Assembly: GCF_003363265.1 (NCBI RefSeq) | Contig: NZ_QRBF01000001.1 | Coordinates: 838,451 to 902,450, forward strand | Length of the DNA: 64,000 nt | Direction of reading: 5' to 3' | DNA from: Dyella psychrodurans | GTDB taxonomy: Bacteria > Pseudomonadota > Gammaproteobacteria > Xanthomonadales > Rhodanobacteraceae | Shown: one piece after another, positions 1 to 12,384 of the stretch | Layout of the letters: every line of letters starts with the position of its first letter | Position numbering within the stretch: the stretch's first letter is position 1 | Position numbers and translations under genes: made by a program | Notes under the pieces: generated by a model | The model's database searches: none | Told to the model about the DNA's origin: nothing | Seen by the model: only the letters and a program-made list of their open reading frames with translations

Positions 1-1279
<1,279 letters not shown>

Positions 1280-1340
1280 ACTCGCATCAGTGTCGTTCTG
1301 GCCCGGTCCGGAACGGCACTTCTGATGGCATCATGCGCTT

Positions 1341-2477
1341 GTGATTGAGGCACGTTTCCACGACAGCATCGACGACATGGCAAGCGCGGACTGGGACGCG
1401 CTGCGTGCGGATGACAATCCGTTCCTCTCGCACGCTTTCCTCGCCGGCCTCGAACGCACCGGCTGTATCCGGCACGACTGGGGCTGGCAGGCGCATCACC
1501 TGGGTTTGTATCGCAACGGCGCGCTGATCGCCGCGGCGCCGCTGTACCTCAAGGGCAATTCGCACGGCGAATTCGTGTTCGACTGGAGCTGGGCCAGCGC
1601 GTGGGAACGCGCAGGCGGCGAGTACTATCCGAAACTTCTCAACGCCGTGCCCTACTCCCCGGTGCCGGGTACGCGCCTGCTCGCGGGCCGCGATCCGGTC
1701 CGCGCAGGCGAACTGAAAAAGCTGCTGGTGCAGGCGATGCAGCAGCAAGCTGAGCGCCTGCAGCTTTCTTCCATCCACGCCAACTTTCTCGATCAGGCAG
1801 ACCTTTCCGCATTCGACGACGAATGGGTGGCGCGAAGCGACGTGCAGTTTCATTGGCACAATCGCGGCTACGCCGATTTCAATGCATTTCTCGCCGCGCT
1901 GAATCACAAGAAGCGAAAGAACATCCGGCACGAGCGTCAACGTGTCGCGGAACACGGCCTGCGCATTGGCATGTTTGGCGGCACCCAGCTGGATTCCAAA
2001 ACCTGGCGTGACGTGCATGCGTTGTACACCGCCACCTTCGATGCCAAGGGCAATCACGCAGCACTCACCGAAGCGTTCTTCCAATACCTGCGCAGCGAAC
2101 TCGGCGACGCCGTGCAACTGGCTCTTGCCTACGATGGCGACGACATCGTTGCCATGGCACTGTTCCTGCGCAGCGCGACCACGCTGTATGGCCGCTATTG
2201 GGGCGCACGGGCGGACGTGCCCGACCTGCATTTTGAGCTTTGCTACTACCAGGGCATCGAGTACGCGATTGCGCAAGGCCTGGAGAGCTTTCAGCCCGGC
2301 GCTCAAGGGGAACACAAGCTCGCACGCGGCTTCATGCCGGTGCGCACGCATTCGCGCCACTATGTACTGCATGAAGGATTCCGCTCGGCGGTGCGACGGG
2401 CGCTTGCGCACGAGCGCGAAGGCATGGACGCTTATGCCGAGGAACTCCTCGACCACTCGCCTTACGCCGAACGATGA
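1341..2477 (+). CDS. DUF482 / FemAB-like GNAT-fold acyltransferase
   Basis: The 378-residue protein matches the DUF482 family, often labelled 'peptidogalycan biosynthesis/recognition protein' and folded like a doubled GNAT/FemAB acyltransferase. Recognisable family features are the NPFLSHAFL segment near the start, the AAAPLYLKGNSHGEFVFDWSWA block near residue 60-80, the NHKKRKNIRHER basic segment in the middle, and QPGAQGEHKLARGF near the C-terminus. The substrate is not established for this family. Translation appears to start at a GTG. The stop overlaps the aat start by 4 nt (ATGA), so the two genes are probably translationally coupled. A link to cell-wall or amino-acid modification is inference only. 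Confidence 0.8.
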   Translation: MIEARFHDSIDDMASADWDALRADDNPFLSHAFLAGLERTGCIRHDWGWQAHHLGLYRNGALIAAAPLYLKGNSHGEFVFDWSWASAWERAGGEYYPKLLNAVPYSPVPGTRLLAGRDPVRAGELKKLLVQAMQQQAERLQLSSIHANFLDQADLSAFDDEWVARSDVQFHWHNRGYADFNAFLAALNHKKRKNIRHERQRVAEHGLRIGMFGGTQLDSKTWRDVHALYTATFDAKGNHAALTEAFFQYLRSELGDAVQLALAYDGDDIVAMALFLRSATTLYGRYWGARADVPDLHFELCYYQGIEYAIAQGLESFQPGAQGEHKLARGFMPVRTHSRHYVLHEGFRSAVRRALAHEREGMDAYAEELLDHSPYAER

Positions 2478-3223
2478 TTCGCCTACCATTGCTGGACGAA
2501 CATGCCCCGGACCGCTTTCCCGATCCGCGCTCGGCGCTGATCGAACCCAACGGTTTGCTCGCATTCGGTGGTGACCTCTCGACACAACGGCTCCTGACAG
2601 CGTACGCCCGCGGTATCTTTCCTTGGTTCAACGAAGGCGAACCGATTCTTTGGTGGTCACCCGATCCTCGCTGTGTGTTTCACACCGACACGTTGCTACC
2701 CAACCGCAGCCTGCGCCGCACGGTGGCGAACGCCGCGTGGCAAGTCACGATCAACCGGGCATTCAGAGAAGTCATGCGAGCGTGCGCCGCGCCACGACCA
2801 GGCCAAGCGGGCACATGGATCAGTCCCGTCATGATCGATGCCTACGGCACGTTGCACGACATGGGCTATGCGCACAGTGTGGAAGTATGGTCCGAGGATC
2901 GTCTGATCGGCGGCGTCTACGGCGTAGCCATCGGGCATCTTTTCTGCGGCGAATCGATGTTCAGTGCATGTAGCGGCAGTTCGAAACTGGCGCTGTGCGC
3001 GCTTGCGGCGCTGCTGCGCGAGTGGGATTTTCCGCTGATCGATGCGCAGGTGAGCAATCCCCATTTGCTGAGCCTCGGTGCAGTCGAAACGCCCCGCCAG
3101 GTGTTTCTGCACCATGTCGCCGAACTGAGCTCTCGGCCTTTTGATCAGCACCGTTGGCAAAACGTGCCCGCCATGCCAGCCACACGATTGCTGCATGCAG
3201 AAGCCGTCAGGTGGTCGGATTGA
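2474..3223 (+). CDS. aat: leucyl/phenylalanyl-tRNA--protein transferase
   Basis: Aat transfers Leu or Phe from aminoacyl-tRNA to proteins with N-terminal Arg or Lys, making them N-degrons for ClpAPS. The 249-residue length is slightly longer than the E. coli enzyme (234). Family hallmarks are FPDPRSAL near residue 16, LLAFGGDLS at 28-36, GIFPWF, ILWWSPDPR, and the C-terminal half with AYGTLHDMGYAHSVEVW and GGVYGVAIGHLFCGESMFS. It overlaps the upstream DUF482 gene by 4 nt. Its 3' end overlaps the convergent HD-GYP gene by 17 nt. Confidence 0.97.
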   Translation: MIRLPLLDEHAPDRFPDPRSALIEPNGLLAFGGDLSTQRLLTAYARGIFPWFNEGEPILWWSPDPRCVFHTDTLLPNRSLRRTVANAAWQVTINRAFREVMRACAAPRPGQAGTWISPVMIDAYGTLHDMGYAHSVEVWSEDRLIGGVYGVAIGHLFCGESMFSACSGSSKLALCALAALLREWDFPLIDAQVSNPHLLSLGAVETPRQVFLHHVAELSSRPFDQHRWQNVPAMPATRLLHAEAVRWSD

Positions 3224-4019
3224 GCGCGAGCGTTTTCAACAGCGCGTAGTTGTCCAGGAACAACTGGACTAGCCTGGGGTCGAGCTGGCTTCCGGCCGCG
3301 CCTTTCAAATAACTCAATACGTCCGGCTCCGGCCAGGCCGGTTTGTAGACGCGGGGAAAGCTCAACGCATCCCATACGTCCACAACACTGAAGATGCGCG
3401 CTGCGAGCGGAATATCCTCGCCCTCCAGACCCTGCGGATAGCCTGTACCGTCCCAGCGCTCGTGATGGCTGTACGGGATGGCACTGGCCCCACGCAGAAA
3501 ATCGATCCGTTGCAGCATGTCGTAGCCGATGTGCGGATGCGTGCGCATCAGGCGCGTTTCGTCTTCATCCAATTTGCCGGGCTTGATCAGGATGGCGTCA
3601 GGCAACGCCAGCTTGCCGATGTCGTGCAGCAAGGCGCCGAACTTTATATCGCGCAACGCGTCGCCTTCGAGCCCGGCCAATCGCGCAAGCCCCAAGGCCA
3701 TGCGAACGACACGCTCGGAGTGATCGCTGGTTTCCTTATGGCGGGCATCCATCGCCTCCACCAGCACGTGCAAGGCTTGTTCGTGACCATCGAGCAACCG
3801 CTGGCTCGCATCCTCCAGATGCCGCACCGTGCGACCGATCAACCAATAAAGCAGCAGGCCGGTGCCCAGCACAAAGAACCAGCCCTTGAAAATCTGGTAT
3901 TGGATGATTCGATGCGGATCATGCACCAGGTTTCCCAGCAGATGGCCGGAAAACCAGATCCATGCCGCGGAAACCACAATGTAGATGCCGGCGGTGCGCA
4001 ACTGCGGGCTTAGGCTCAC
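3207..4019 (-). CDS. membrane HD-GYP domain protein (putative c-di-GMP phosphodiesterase)
   Basis: The 270-residue protein has two N-terminal transmembrane segments (about 11-31 and 45-63) with a short loop, then a cytoplasmic HD-GYP domain. The metal/active-site motif HDIGK is at 132-136 and HHERWDGTGYP ends at residue 195, both intact, so c-di-GMP hydrolysis is expected. A DxxD-like VVDVWDAL follows. No sensory domain is recognisable beyond the membrane hairpin. The start is a GTG preceded by a purine-rich GGGGGAGGG stretch. The final 17 nt overlap the end of aat on the other strand. Confidence 0.9.
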   Translation of the reverse strand: MSLSPQLRTAGIYIVVSAAWIWFSGHLLGNLVHDPHRIIQYQIFKGWFFVLGTGLLLYWLIGRTVRHLEDASQRLLDGHEQALHVLVEAMDARHKETSDHSERVVRMALGLARLAGLEGDALRDIKFGALLHDIGKLALPDAILIKPGKLDEDETRLMRTHPHIGYDMLQRIDFLRGASAIPYSHHERWDGTGYPQGLEGEDIPLAARIFSVVDVWDALSFPRVYKPAWPEPDVLSYLKGAAGSQLDPRLVQLFLDNYALLKTLALNPTT

Positions 4020-4226
4020 AACCTGCCCTCCCCCAGGGCGCGTCCGATATACACCAATTCTGCCATCGGCATGACAGTGCCCGATGTGCGGTTACGCGCA
4101 AATCATCCAGCATGTGGTGTGAAATTTCAGACAACGTATACACTGCGATAACGCGTCATGTGCGCACGTTTACCGTCATCGCAGCGCGCACGGCGCGGAG
4201 CGCGCGTCAAATTTTCGACGCGATCG

Positions 4227-6200
4227 CTAACGCCGCAACGCTGTCTGCAGCAGTCGACGCTGTAACCGGGCTGTCAAGGTGGCAGGCGCCTGCAGGTCCA
4301 TGCGATCCAGCGCGGCGGGTTCCTCTGCGGTCGGCTCGCCAGAACGCAGCATGGCTTTGAGCAAACTCCAGCGCCCTTTCCAACTGGAACTGGACGACTT
4401 GAGCCATTCAAGCGCGGGCAACAGGCGCTGCTCGATCTCGGTGAAGTCGCTGCCGAAGGGAAATGTCAGCAGCACGCCCTTGCGCGCCAGCGGCTCCAGG
4501 GCCTCGTGCAGTGTCTCCGGGCGATGCAGACGCCAGGCGTCGGGGATCTTGAAGTCCGTCGCCAACTTGCCGCGCGATTTTGCTTCCGCGGCAAGGGCAT
4601 CGATGAAACGCGCATCGCTGATGGCCAGCATGGCTTCGATGCATTCGCTGTCACTCTTGCCGCGCAAATCGGCCACGCCGTATTCGGTGATCACGATATC
4701 GCGCAAATGGCGCGGAATCGTGGTGTGGCCATAATTCCAGCGGATGTTCGTCTCCACACCGTTCTTGCCCTTGCGTGTGGCACGCAACATCAACGCGGAA
4801 CGACCGTCCGGAAGCTCGTGCGCCATCGCCACGAAGTTGTATTGGCCGCCGACGCCGCTGACCACATGGCCGTTTTCCAATCCGTCGGAAACCGCGGAAC
4901 CCAACAGGGTCGCCATCATGCAGGTGTTGAAGAAACGCGCCCCGCGCCGCTGCAACATGGCCAACGCCTGGTGGTCGCCATAGAGCTGGTTGACGTTGGA
5001 CACGCGACACATGTCGATCGCATCCGGATCGCTGCCGGCAGTCACCTCCAGCCAGTCGTAAAGATCGCGCGATCCGAGGAAGAACGCTCCACGCAAGTAG
5101 TGACCGCCGGGCACATCGTCGGCGAGACGGCCCGTGGCGGCTGCGCGCTCCAACGCGAGATTGTCCCAGCAGCGCCGTTTGAGAATGCCGGCCTTGGCCA
5201 GGTGCATGAAGCCATCCATCACCATTTCGCTGCAGCCATACAGGCCGGTCTTGAATGTGCCCAGCCCGCCCATGCGACCGGCAAGCGCATGCGTGGCGCC
5301 GCGGGGATCAAGCGCGACCAGCGCCTTGCGCCAGGTCACGTTGTCCTGATGCCTCAACAACAACGCTTTGACCAATGCATCCGATAGCGAGCCAATACCG
5401 ATCTGCAGGCAACCCGCATCCTTCACCAGCGCGCTGGCATGGAATCCCAGCGCGTATTCCACTAGATCGATGGGCAATCGCGGCATCGCGAACAGCCGTG
5501 GCGAGGACGATGGTGTCAGCTCGATATCAAAGAAATTCTCCGGCACCTCCGCATGACCACCGATATACGGCAAGGCCGGGTGCACCACCGCCACGCACAG
5601 GGGACGCGCTTTTCCGGCAGCCTTGACCCGCTCGAGAAATTCCAGCGTCAGGTCGGGATTGCACGACAGACTGTAGTGCACACCTGCCGGCGTTTCATGA
5701 CGGGACACCAGTTGGACTACAAGATTGATGTCCTGCACAACCAGATCGCGCGCGACGTGCGTGTAGTTTTGACTTATGTAGTTGCGTTGCGCGCTCAAGG
5801 AATTGAGCAAGGCACCGGACTGCATGTAGAACTCGTGCACGGCAACATTGGCCGGCAGGGCGTCGCGGGCCTCATCCAGCGAGTACTGGGGATCGATGAA
5901 ATCGTCACCGAAATGGCGTGACAGAAACGGCCCGAGAAAACGCGCTTCCAGACCCGGCTTCGGTTGCGGACGGGTCAACGACAACGCGGTGTAGAGCGTC
6001 ATCGACCGCCAGGTATCGGCCTGCATCAGCCGATACAACGCATTGAGCAAGCCATGCGGCTTGCCCAGGCCAAGTGGCGCGGCGACGCGCAGGTCCGCAC
6101 CCAGCCGCTCGACTATCAGCTGCGCACAGGCGTCGGTATCCGTAAAACGCTGCTCTGGCAACATGGGCCGATCATGCCAGAACTGCGCACGGCTGAGCAC
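4227..6200 (-). CDS. acetyl-CoA hydrolase/transferase family protein
   Basis: The 657-residue protein belongs to the class I CoA-transferase / acetyl-CoA hydrolase superfamily, in the long proteobacterial subgroup (about 640 residues). It shows GIGSLSDALVKALL, then GLYGCSEMVMDGFMHLA (the Glu is the likely CoA-thioester nucleophile), the C-terminal SGVGGQYNFVAMA and ITEYGVADLRGKSDSECI. The reaction would be transfer of CoA between acetyl-CoA and another carboxylate, or hydrolysis; the acceptor cannot be read from the sequence. The start used is a GTG at 6200 with GGGAGG just upstream; an ATG at 6164 is the alternative. It diverges from the phospholipase D gene. Confidence 0.88.
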   Translation of the reverse strand: MLSRAQFWHDRPMLPEQRFTDTDACAQLIVERLGADLRVAAPLGLGKPHGLLNALYRLMQADTWRSMTLYTALSLTRPQPKPGLEARFLGPFLSRHFGDDFIDPQYSLDEARDALPANVAVHEFYMQSGALLNSLSAQRNYISQNYTHVARDLVVQDINLVVQLVSRHETPAGVHYSLSCNPDLTLEFLERVKAAGKARPLCVAVVHPALPYIGGHAEVPENFFDIELTPSSSPRLFAMPRLPIDLVEYALGFHASALVKDAGCLQIGIGSLSDALVKALLLRHQDNVTWRKALVALDPRGATHALAGRMGGLGTFKTGLYGCSEMVMDGFMHLAKAGILKRRCWDNLALERAAATGRLADDVPGGHYLRGAFFLGSRDLYDWLEVTAGSDPDAIDMCRVSNVNQLYGDHQALAMLQRRGARFFNTCMMATLLGSAVSDGLENGHVVSGVGGQYNFVAMAHELPDGRSALMLRATRKGKNGVETNIRWNYGHTTIPRHLRDIVITEYGVADLRGKSDSECIEAMLAISDARFIDALAAEAKSRGKLATDFKIPDAWRLHRPETLHEALEPLARKGVLLTFPFGSDFTEIEQRLLPALEWLKSSSSSWKGRWSLLKAMLRSGEPTAEEPAALDRMDLQAPATLTARLQRRLLQTALRR

Positions 6201-6265
6201 ACCCCTCCCATCGCGTCGTTTATCGATTCGACGGATAGGAAAAATCCAATCGATATACTCACCGC

Positions 6266-7714
<1,449 letters not shown>

Positions 7715-7833
7715 AGGCTTACAGCAACTTGCTAATTAAAGTCAGTAACTTATATAGCAATACATAGAAATAACCTGCGCATGCGCCGCCAATCGGATGT
7801 TCTCCAAGCCGTTCGTGCTAGTCTCCCGCCTCC

Positions 7834-9201
7834 ATGCAAGAGCCAGACGACTTCAGCGACGGTGCCGGCGGTCAGCCGCCCAGGCACATCCTTACGCCCA
7901 GCACCCTCAACCGATTGGTGCGCGGCCTGCTGGAAGATGCGCTGCCGCTGGTGTGGATCGAAGGAGAGCTTTCCAATGTGGCGCGGCCCGCATCCGGCCA
8001 CCTCTACTTCACCCTGAAAGACAGTGCGGCGCAGGTGCGCTGCGCCATGTTCAAACCCAAGACCAACTGGCTGCGCTTCAAGCCTGCCGACGGCATGCAT
8101 GTATTGATGCGAGCGCGTGTCGGGCTGTACGAACCGCGCGGTGAATTCCAACTCGTCGCCGAACACATGGAACCGGCCGGCGAAGGCGCACTGCAACGCG
8201 AATTCGAACGGCTTAAGACGCAATTGGACGCCGAAGGCCTGTTCGCCACCGAACGCAAACGCCCCCTGCCCCGTTTTGCGCGCCGCATCGGCGTGATCAC
8301 CTCCGCAACCGGCGCCGCCATTCGCGACGTGCTAAGCGTGCTCGGGCGTCGCTGGCCCCTGGTCGAAGTGGACGTACTGCCCGTGCCCGTGCAGGGACGC
8401 GAAGCGCCACCGGCGATCGTGTCGATGCTCCGCAAAGCGGCCGCGTCCAAACGCTACGATGTGCTGCTGCTTACACGCGGCGGCGGCTCGCTGGAGGACC
8501 TCTGGGCCTTCAACGACGAGCAAGTCGCGCGGGCCATACATGCCTGTCCGGTGCCCGTGGTCAGCGCGGTCGGACACGAGATCGATTTCAGCATCGCCGA
8601 CTTTGTCGCCGACTTGCGCGCACCCACCCCATCGGCGGCCGCGGAATTATTGGTGCCCGATGCATTCGCCTTGCGGCGCCATCTGGATCAGTTGCGCCAG
8701 CGCGTCGTCGCGCTGCAGGAACGTCGTCTGCAAGCAAGCATCCAGCGCATCGATCACTTGTTGGCACGCTTGCAATCGCAGCGTCCGCAAGCGCGCCTGG
8801 CGCGCGATCGCGAACGCTTGCTGCAACTTCACCGTCGTCTTCTTGGTGCACGCCCGTCGCAATCCACGCAATGGAAGACGCGACTTGAACGTGCGCATAC
8901 ACGTCTGCTGGCGCAGCATCCGCGGCAACAGCTTGTGCTGCGGCGCCACCAGCTTGACCAACAATTCGTGCAGCTTCGCCGCTCGATCGAACACAGGCTG
9001 GAGCGCGACCGCCTCACGATGCAACAAACCGCACGCGCGCTGCACACGGTAAGTCCATTGGCCACGCTGGAGCGCGGTTACGCGATTCTGTTCGACGCAC
9101 AAGGCAAGGTGCTGCGCTCGGCCCAACATGTCTCCGCTGGCACACCTCTGCGCGCGCGCCTGGCGGATGGCGAACTACCGCTGCAGGTTACCGACGATTG
9201 A
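7834..9201 (+). CDS. xseA: exodeoxyribonuclease VII large subunit
   Basis: XseA forms ExoVII with XseB and degrades single-stranded DNA to oligonucleotides. The 455 residues comprise an N-terminal OB fold (LVWIEGELSNVARPASGHLYFTLKD), the central catalytic domain with RIGVITSATGAAIRDVL, LLTRGGGSLEDLWAFNDE and SAVGHEIDFSIADFVADLRAPTPSAAAEL, then a long coiled coil (about 280-400) and the short C-terminal SPLATLERGYAI segment that binds XseB. xseB is not in this window. The 119-bp gap before it is AT-rich around 7729-7770 and could hold the promoter. Confidence 0.96.
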   Translation: MQEPDDFSDGAGGQPPRHILTPSTLNRLVRGLLEDALPLVWIEGELSNVARPASGHLYFTLKDSAAQVRCAMFKPKTNWLRFKPADGMHVLMRARVGLYEPRGEFQLVAEHMEPAGEGALQREFERLKTQLDAEGLFATERKRPLPRFARRIGVITSATGAAIRDVLSVLGRRWPLVEVDVLPVPVQGREAPPAIVSMLRKAAASKRYDVLLLTRGGGSLEDLWAFNDEQVARAIHACPVPVVSAVGHEIDFSIADFVADLRAPTPSAAAELLVPDAFALRRHLDQLRQRVVALQERRLQASIQRIDHLLARLQSQRPQARLARDRERLLQLHRRLLGARPSQSTQWKTRLERAHTRLLAQHPRQQLVLRRHQLDQQFVQLRRSIEHRLERDRLTMQQTARALHTVSPLATLERGYAILFDAQGKVLRSAQHVSAGTPLRARLADGELPLQVTDD

Positions 9202-9294
9202 CGTTCGATTCCTTACACGAATTGAACGTTTCCACGCACGAATCGAGTATTGTTGTACATATAGCATCTGCTTATCTCCCCTTGGAGGCGATGC

Positions 9295-10938
9295 ATGAAG
9301 GCCGCGACCTTGTTCGTGAAAGCGCTGGAAGCCGAAGGTGTGCACAGCATCTTCGGAGTACCGGGTGAAGAAAACCTGGATCTTGTCGAAGCACTGCGCG
9401 AATCGTCGATCCGATTGATCGTCACCCGCCACGAGCAAGCCGCGGGCTTCATGGCAGCGACGTGGGGACGACTGACGGGCGAAGCCGGCGTTGCACTCTC
9501 CACGCTCGGTCCGGGCGCGACCAATCTGGTGACTGCAGCGGCTTACGCACAGCTCGGCGCCATGCCCATGCTGATGATCACCGGCCAGAAACCGATCCGC
9601 ACGCACAAGCAGGGTTTGTTTCAGCTGGTCGATGTCGTCGACATGATGCAACCCTTGACCAAATACACGCGGCAGGTGGTTTCCGCCGCGACCATTCCCG
9701 CCCGCATCCGCGAAGCCTTCCGGCGTGCGGAGGAAGAGCGCCCTGGCGCGGTGCATCTGGAGCTTCCCGAAGACATTGCCCGCGACGATGTCGACGACGC
9801 GATCCTGCTGCCCACCGAATACGCACGCCGTCCATCGCCCGACGACGCCGCGCTGGTGCAGGCGGCCGAAGCCATCACCAACGCCAAGCACCCCATTCTG
9901 ATGATCGGCGCTGCCGCCAATCGCCAGCGCACCGCCGTGGCATTGCGTACGTTCATCGACAAGCTTGGCATTCCGTTCTTTACGACGCAGATGGGCAAGG
10001 GCGTGGTCGATGAAGACCACCCGCTGTGGCTGGGCAACGCCGCGCTGTCGGCCGGCGACTTCGTGCATCGCGCGATCGATGCGGCCGATGTGATCATCAA
10101 CGCCGGCCACGATGTCGTGGAGAAGCCGCCCTTCTTCATGCATCGCGGACGGCGCACGGTCATTCACATCAACTTCTCGTCTGCCGAAGTGGATTCGGTG
10201 TACTTCCCGCAGATCGAGGTCGTCGGCGATATCGCGCACACCGTGGAACGCCTGACCGACGCACTCACCGCGCAACCTCACTGGGACTTCGCGTTCTTCG
10301 ACAAAGTGCGGAAAGCTTTCCATACGCAACTTGGCCAGTATGCCGACGATGCCCGCTTTCCCATGCACCCCGTGCGCATCGTGGACGACACCCGCCAATA
10401 CATGCCCGACGATGGTGTCCTTTGCCTCGACAACGGCATGTACAAACTCTGGTATGCGCGCTACTACAAGGCGCGCCAGCCCAACACGGTGCTGCTCGAC
10501 AACGCACTGGCGACCATGGGTGCCGGCCTACCCTCGGCCATGGCGGCAAAAATGGTGTATCCGGATCGCAAGGTGCTCGCGATCTGCGGCGACGGCGGCT
10601 TCATGATGAATGCACAGGAGCTGGAAACGGCGGTGCGCCTGAAGCTCGACCTGGTGATCCTGCTGCTGCGCGACGACGCCTACGGCATGATCCGCTGGAA
10701 GCAGGCCGACATGGGTTACGCCGACTTCGGCATGCAATTCAGCAATCCCGATTTTGTGCGTTTCGTCGAAGCGCACGGCGCGCACGGTCATCGCCCGGAA
10801 CGCGCCGATGAATTTCTCCCCACGTTGAAACGCGCCTTCGACGAAGGGGGTGTGCATCTGATCGACCTCGCCATCGACTATTCCGACAACCACCGCATTC
10901 TCGACGAAGAAATCCGCCGACTCAGCGCTGCCGTCTGA
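9295..10938 (+). CDS. acetolactate synthase large subunit-type ThDP enzyme (catabolic AlsS-like)
   Basis: The 547-residue ThDP-dependent enzyme has the three-domain acetohydroxyacid synthase layout. The catalytic glutamate is in RHEQAAGFMAA (E47), the central FAD/structural domain follows, and the ThDP/Mg motif begins with GDGGF near residue 432 and ends LLLRDDAYGMIRWKQ. The C-terminal part resembles the catabolic AlsS/BudB type, which condenses two pyruvates to acetolactate. No small regulatory subunit and no acetolactate decarboxylase are adjacent. It has a strong GGAGG box 6 nt before ATG. The aldehyde dehydrogenase gene begins 15 nt after its stop, so they form an operon. The exact substrate remains uncertain. 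Confidence 0.85.
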   Translation: MKAATLFVKALEAEGVHSIFGVPGEENLDLVEALRESSIRLIVTRHEQAAGFMAATWGRLTGEAGVALSTLGPGATNLVTAAAYAQLGAMPMLMITGQKPIRTHKQGLFQLVDVVDMMQPLTKYTRQVVSAATIPARIREAFRRAEEERPGAVHLELPEDIARDDVDDAILLPTEYARRPSPDDAALVQAAEAITNAKHPILMIGAAANRQRTAVALRTFIDKLGIPFFTTQMGKGVVDEDHPLWLGNAALSAGDFVHRAIDAADVIINAGHDVVEKPPFFMHRGRRTVIHINFSSAEVDSVYFPQIEVVGDIAHTVERLTDALTAQPHWDFAFFDKVRKAFHTQLGQYADDARFPMHPVRIVDDTRQYMPDDGVLCLDNGMYKLWYARYYKARQPNTVLLDNALATMGAGLPSAMAAKMVYPDRKVLAICGDGGFMMNAQELETAVRLKLDLVILLLRDDAYGMIRWKQADMGYADFGMQFSNPDFVRFVEAHGAHGHRPERADEFLPTLKRAFDEGGVHLIDLAIDYSDNHRILDEEIRRLSAAV

Positions 10939-10953
10939 TCTTCGGGAGTAACC

Positions 10954-12384
10954 ATGCTCAACAAGACCTATCCCTACTACCTGGCCAACCAGGCGCAAAC
11001 CTCCAAGACGATGATGGAGGTCTACGACAAGTACAGCGGCAAGGTTGCTACGCGCGTAGCCGTGCCCGATGCGGGCGCGACCGAGAAAGCGATCAAGGCG
11101 GCGGTCAAGGCGGCGGGCCCCATGAAGGATTTCCGTCCCTGGGCACGGCAGGCCGTGCTGCAGCATTGCGCCAAGCGCTTCGAGGAACGCAAAGACGAAT
11201 TGGCGATGGCGCTATGCGTCGAAGCCGGCAAACCCATCAAGGATTCCGCAGGCGAAGTGACCCGCCTGATCGAGACCTTCCGCATCGCCGCCGAAGAAGC
11301 GGTACGCGTGAACGGCGAAACATTGAATCTTGAACTCGCGTCGCGCCTGGACGGCTATCACGGCTACACCAAGCGCGTGCCGTTGGGACCGGTGTCTTTC
11401 ATCACGCCCTTCAATTTTCCGCTGAATCTCGTTGCGCACAAGGTCGCTCCGGCCATCGCGGCGGGTTGCCCCTTCGTGCTGAAGCCATCCGAGAAAACAC
11501 CCATTGGCGCGTTGATCATCGGCGAGATCCTCGCCGAAACAGATCTGCCCAAAGGCGCGTTCTCCGTGCTGACGCTGGACGGCAAGCAAGCAGGGCCGCT
11601 GGTCGAAGATCCCCGCTTCAAACTGCTTTCGTTTACCGGCGGCCAAATCGGCTGGGACCTCAAAGCCAGGGCCGGCCATAAGAAAGTGACGCTCGAACTG
11701 GGCGGCAATGCGGCGTGCATCGTCGATGCCGATCAGAAATCGCGATTGGACAAAGTGATCGAGCGGCTGGTCTTCGGTGCGTTCTATCAATCCGGCCAAA
11801 GCTGCATCAGCGTGCAGCGCATTTATGCGCACGAGTCCCTTTACGATGAGCTGAAAAAACGACTGGTCGATGCCGTGAAGCAGCTCAAGGCCGGCGATCC
11901 CAAGAAGAAGGACGTTTTCCTCGGACCCATGATCGACGAAGCCGCCGCACAGCGTCTGCAAGGCTGGATCGACGAAGCGCAAAAAGCCGGCGGAAAAATC
12001 CTGTGCGGCGGCAAGCGCAAAGGCAACATGCTCGAAGCAACGTTGATGGAAAACGTGCCGAAGGACGCCAAGGCCAATCGCATGGAGGCCTTCGGCCCCT
12101 TCGCCTTGCTGGCACCGTTCAAGCGCATCGGCGACGCGATCGCGATGGTCAACGACTCCGACTACGGCCTGCAGGCTGGCATCTTCACCGATAGCCTGGA
12201 TCACGCCATGCGCGCATGGAACGAACTGGAACAAGGCGGCGTGCTGGTCAACGACGTGCCGAGCTTCCGCGTCGACAACATGCCCTACGGCGGCGTAAAG
12301 CTTTCAGGTATTGGGCGCGAAGGTGTGCGCTACGCCATCGAGGACATGACCGAAATCCGATTGATGGTGATCCGCGATATCTAG
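10954..12384 (+). CDS. NAD(P)-dependent aldehyde dehydrogenase
   Basis: The 476-residue ALDH-superfamily enzyme has the general-base glutamate in LELGGNA (E248) and the catalytic cysteine in SGQSCISVQR (C284). The N-terminal cofactor region contains SFITPFNFPLNLVAHKVAPAIAAGCPFVLKPSE. Its sequence is closest in style to the glyceraldehyde-3-phosphate/phosphonoacetaldehyde/lactaldehyde dehydrogenase branch; the physiological aldehyde is unknown. The gene lies 15 nt behind the acetolactate synthase-like gene with a GGGAGTAACC ribosome binding site, pointing to a shared pathway. Its stop overlaps the stop of the convergent AraC gene by 4 nt. Confidence 0.88.
   Translation: MLNKTYPYYLANQAQTSKTMMEVYDKYSGKVATRVAVPDAGATEKAIKAAVKAAGPMKDFRPWARQAVLQHCAKRFEERKDELAMALCVEAGKPIKDSAGEVTRLIETFRIAAEEAVRVNGETLNLELASRLDGYHGYTKRVPLGPVSFITPFNFPLNLVAHKVAPAIAAGCPFVLKPSEKTPIGALIIGEILAETDLPKGAFSVLTLDGKQAGPLVEDPRFKLLSFTGGQIGWDLKARAGHKKVTLELGGNAACIVDADQKSRLDKVIERLVFGAFYQSGQSCISVQRIYAHESLYDELKKRLVDAVKQLKAGDPKKKDVFLGPMIDEAAAQRLQGWIDEAQKAGGKILCGGKRKGNMLEATLMENVPKDAKANRMEAFGPFALLAPFKRIGDAIAMVNDSDYGLQAGIFTDSLDHAMRAWNELEQGGVLVNDVPSFRVDNMPYGGVKLSGIGREGVRYAIEDMTEIRLMVIRDI

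Noticed and set aside
7729-7760. TTGCTA / TAGCAA inverted repeat before xseA
   Set aside because: The arms are only 6 bp with a 20-bp AT-rich spacer; this is within chance for an AT-rich intergenic stretch.
9221-9262. Sigma-70 promoter for the acetolactate synthase gene
   Set aside because: TTGAAC and candidate -10 hexamers (TATTGT, TACATA) are present, but the spacings are 20 bp or more.
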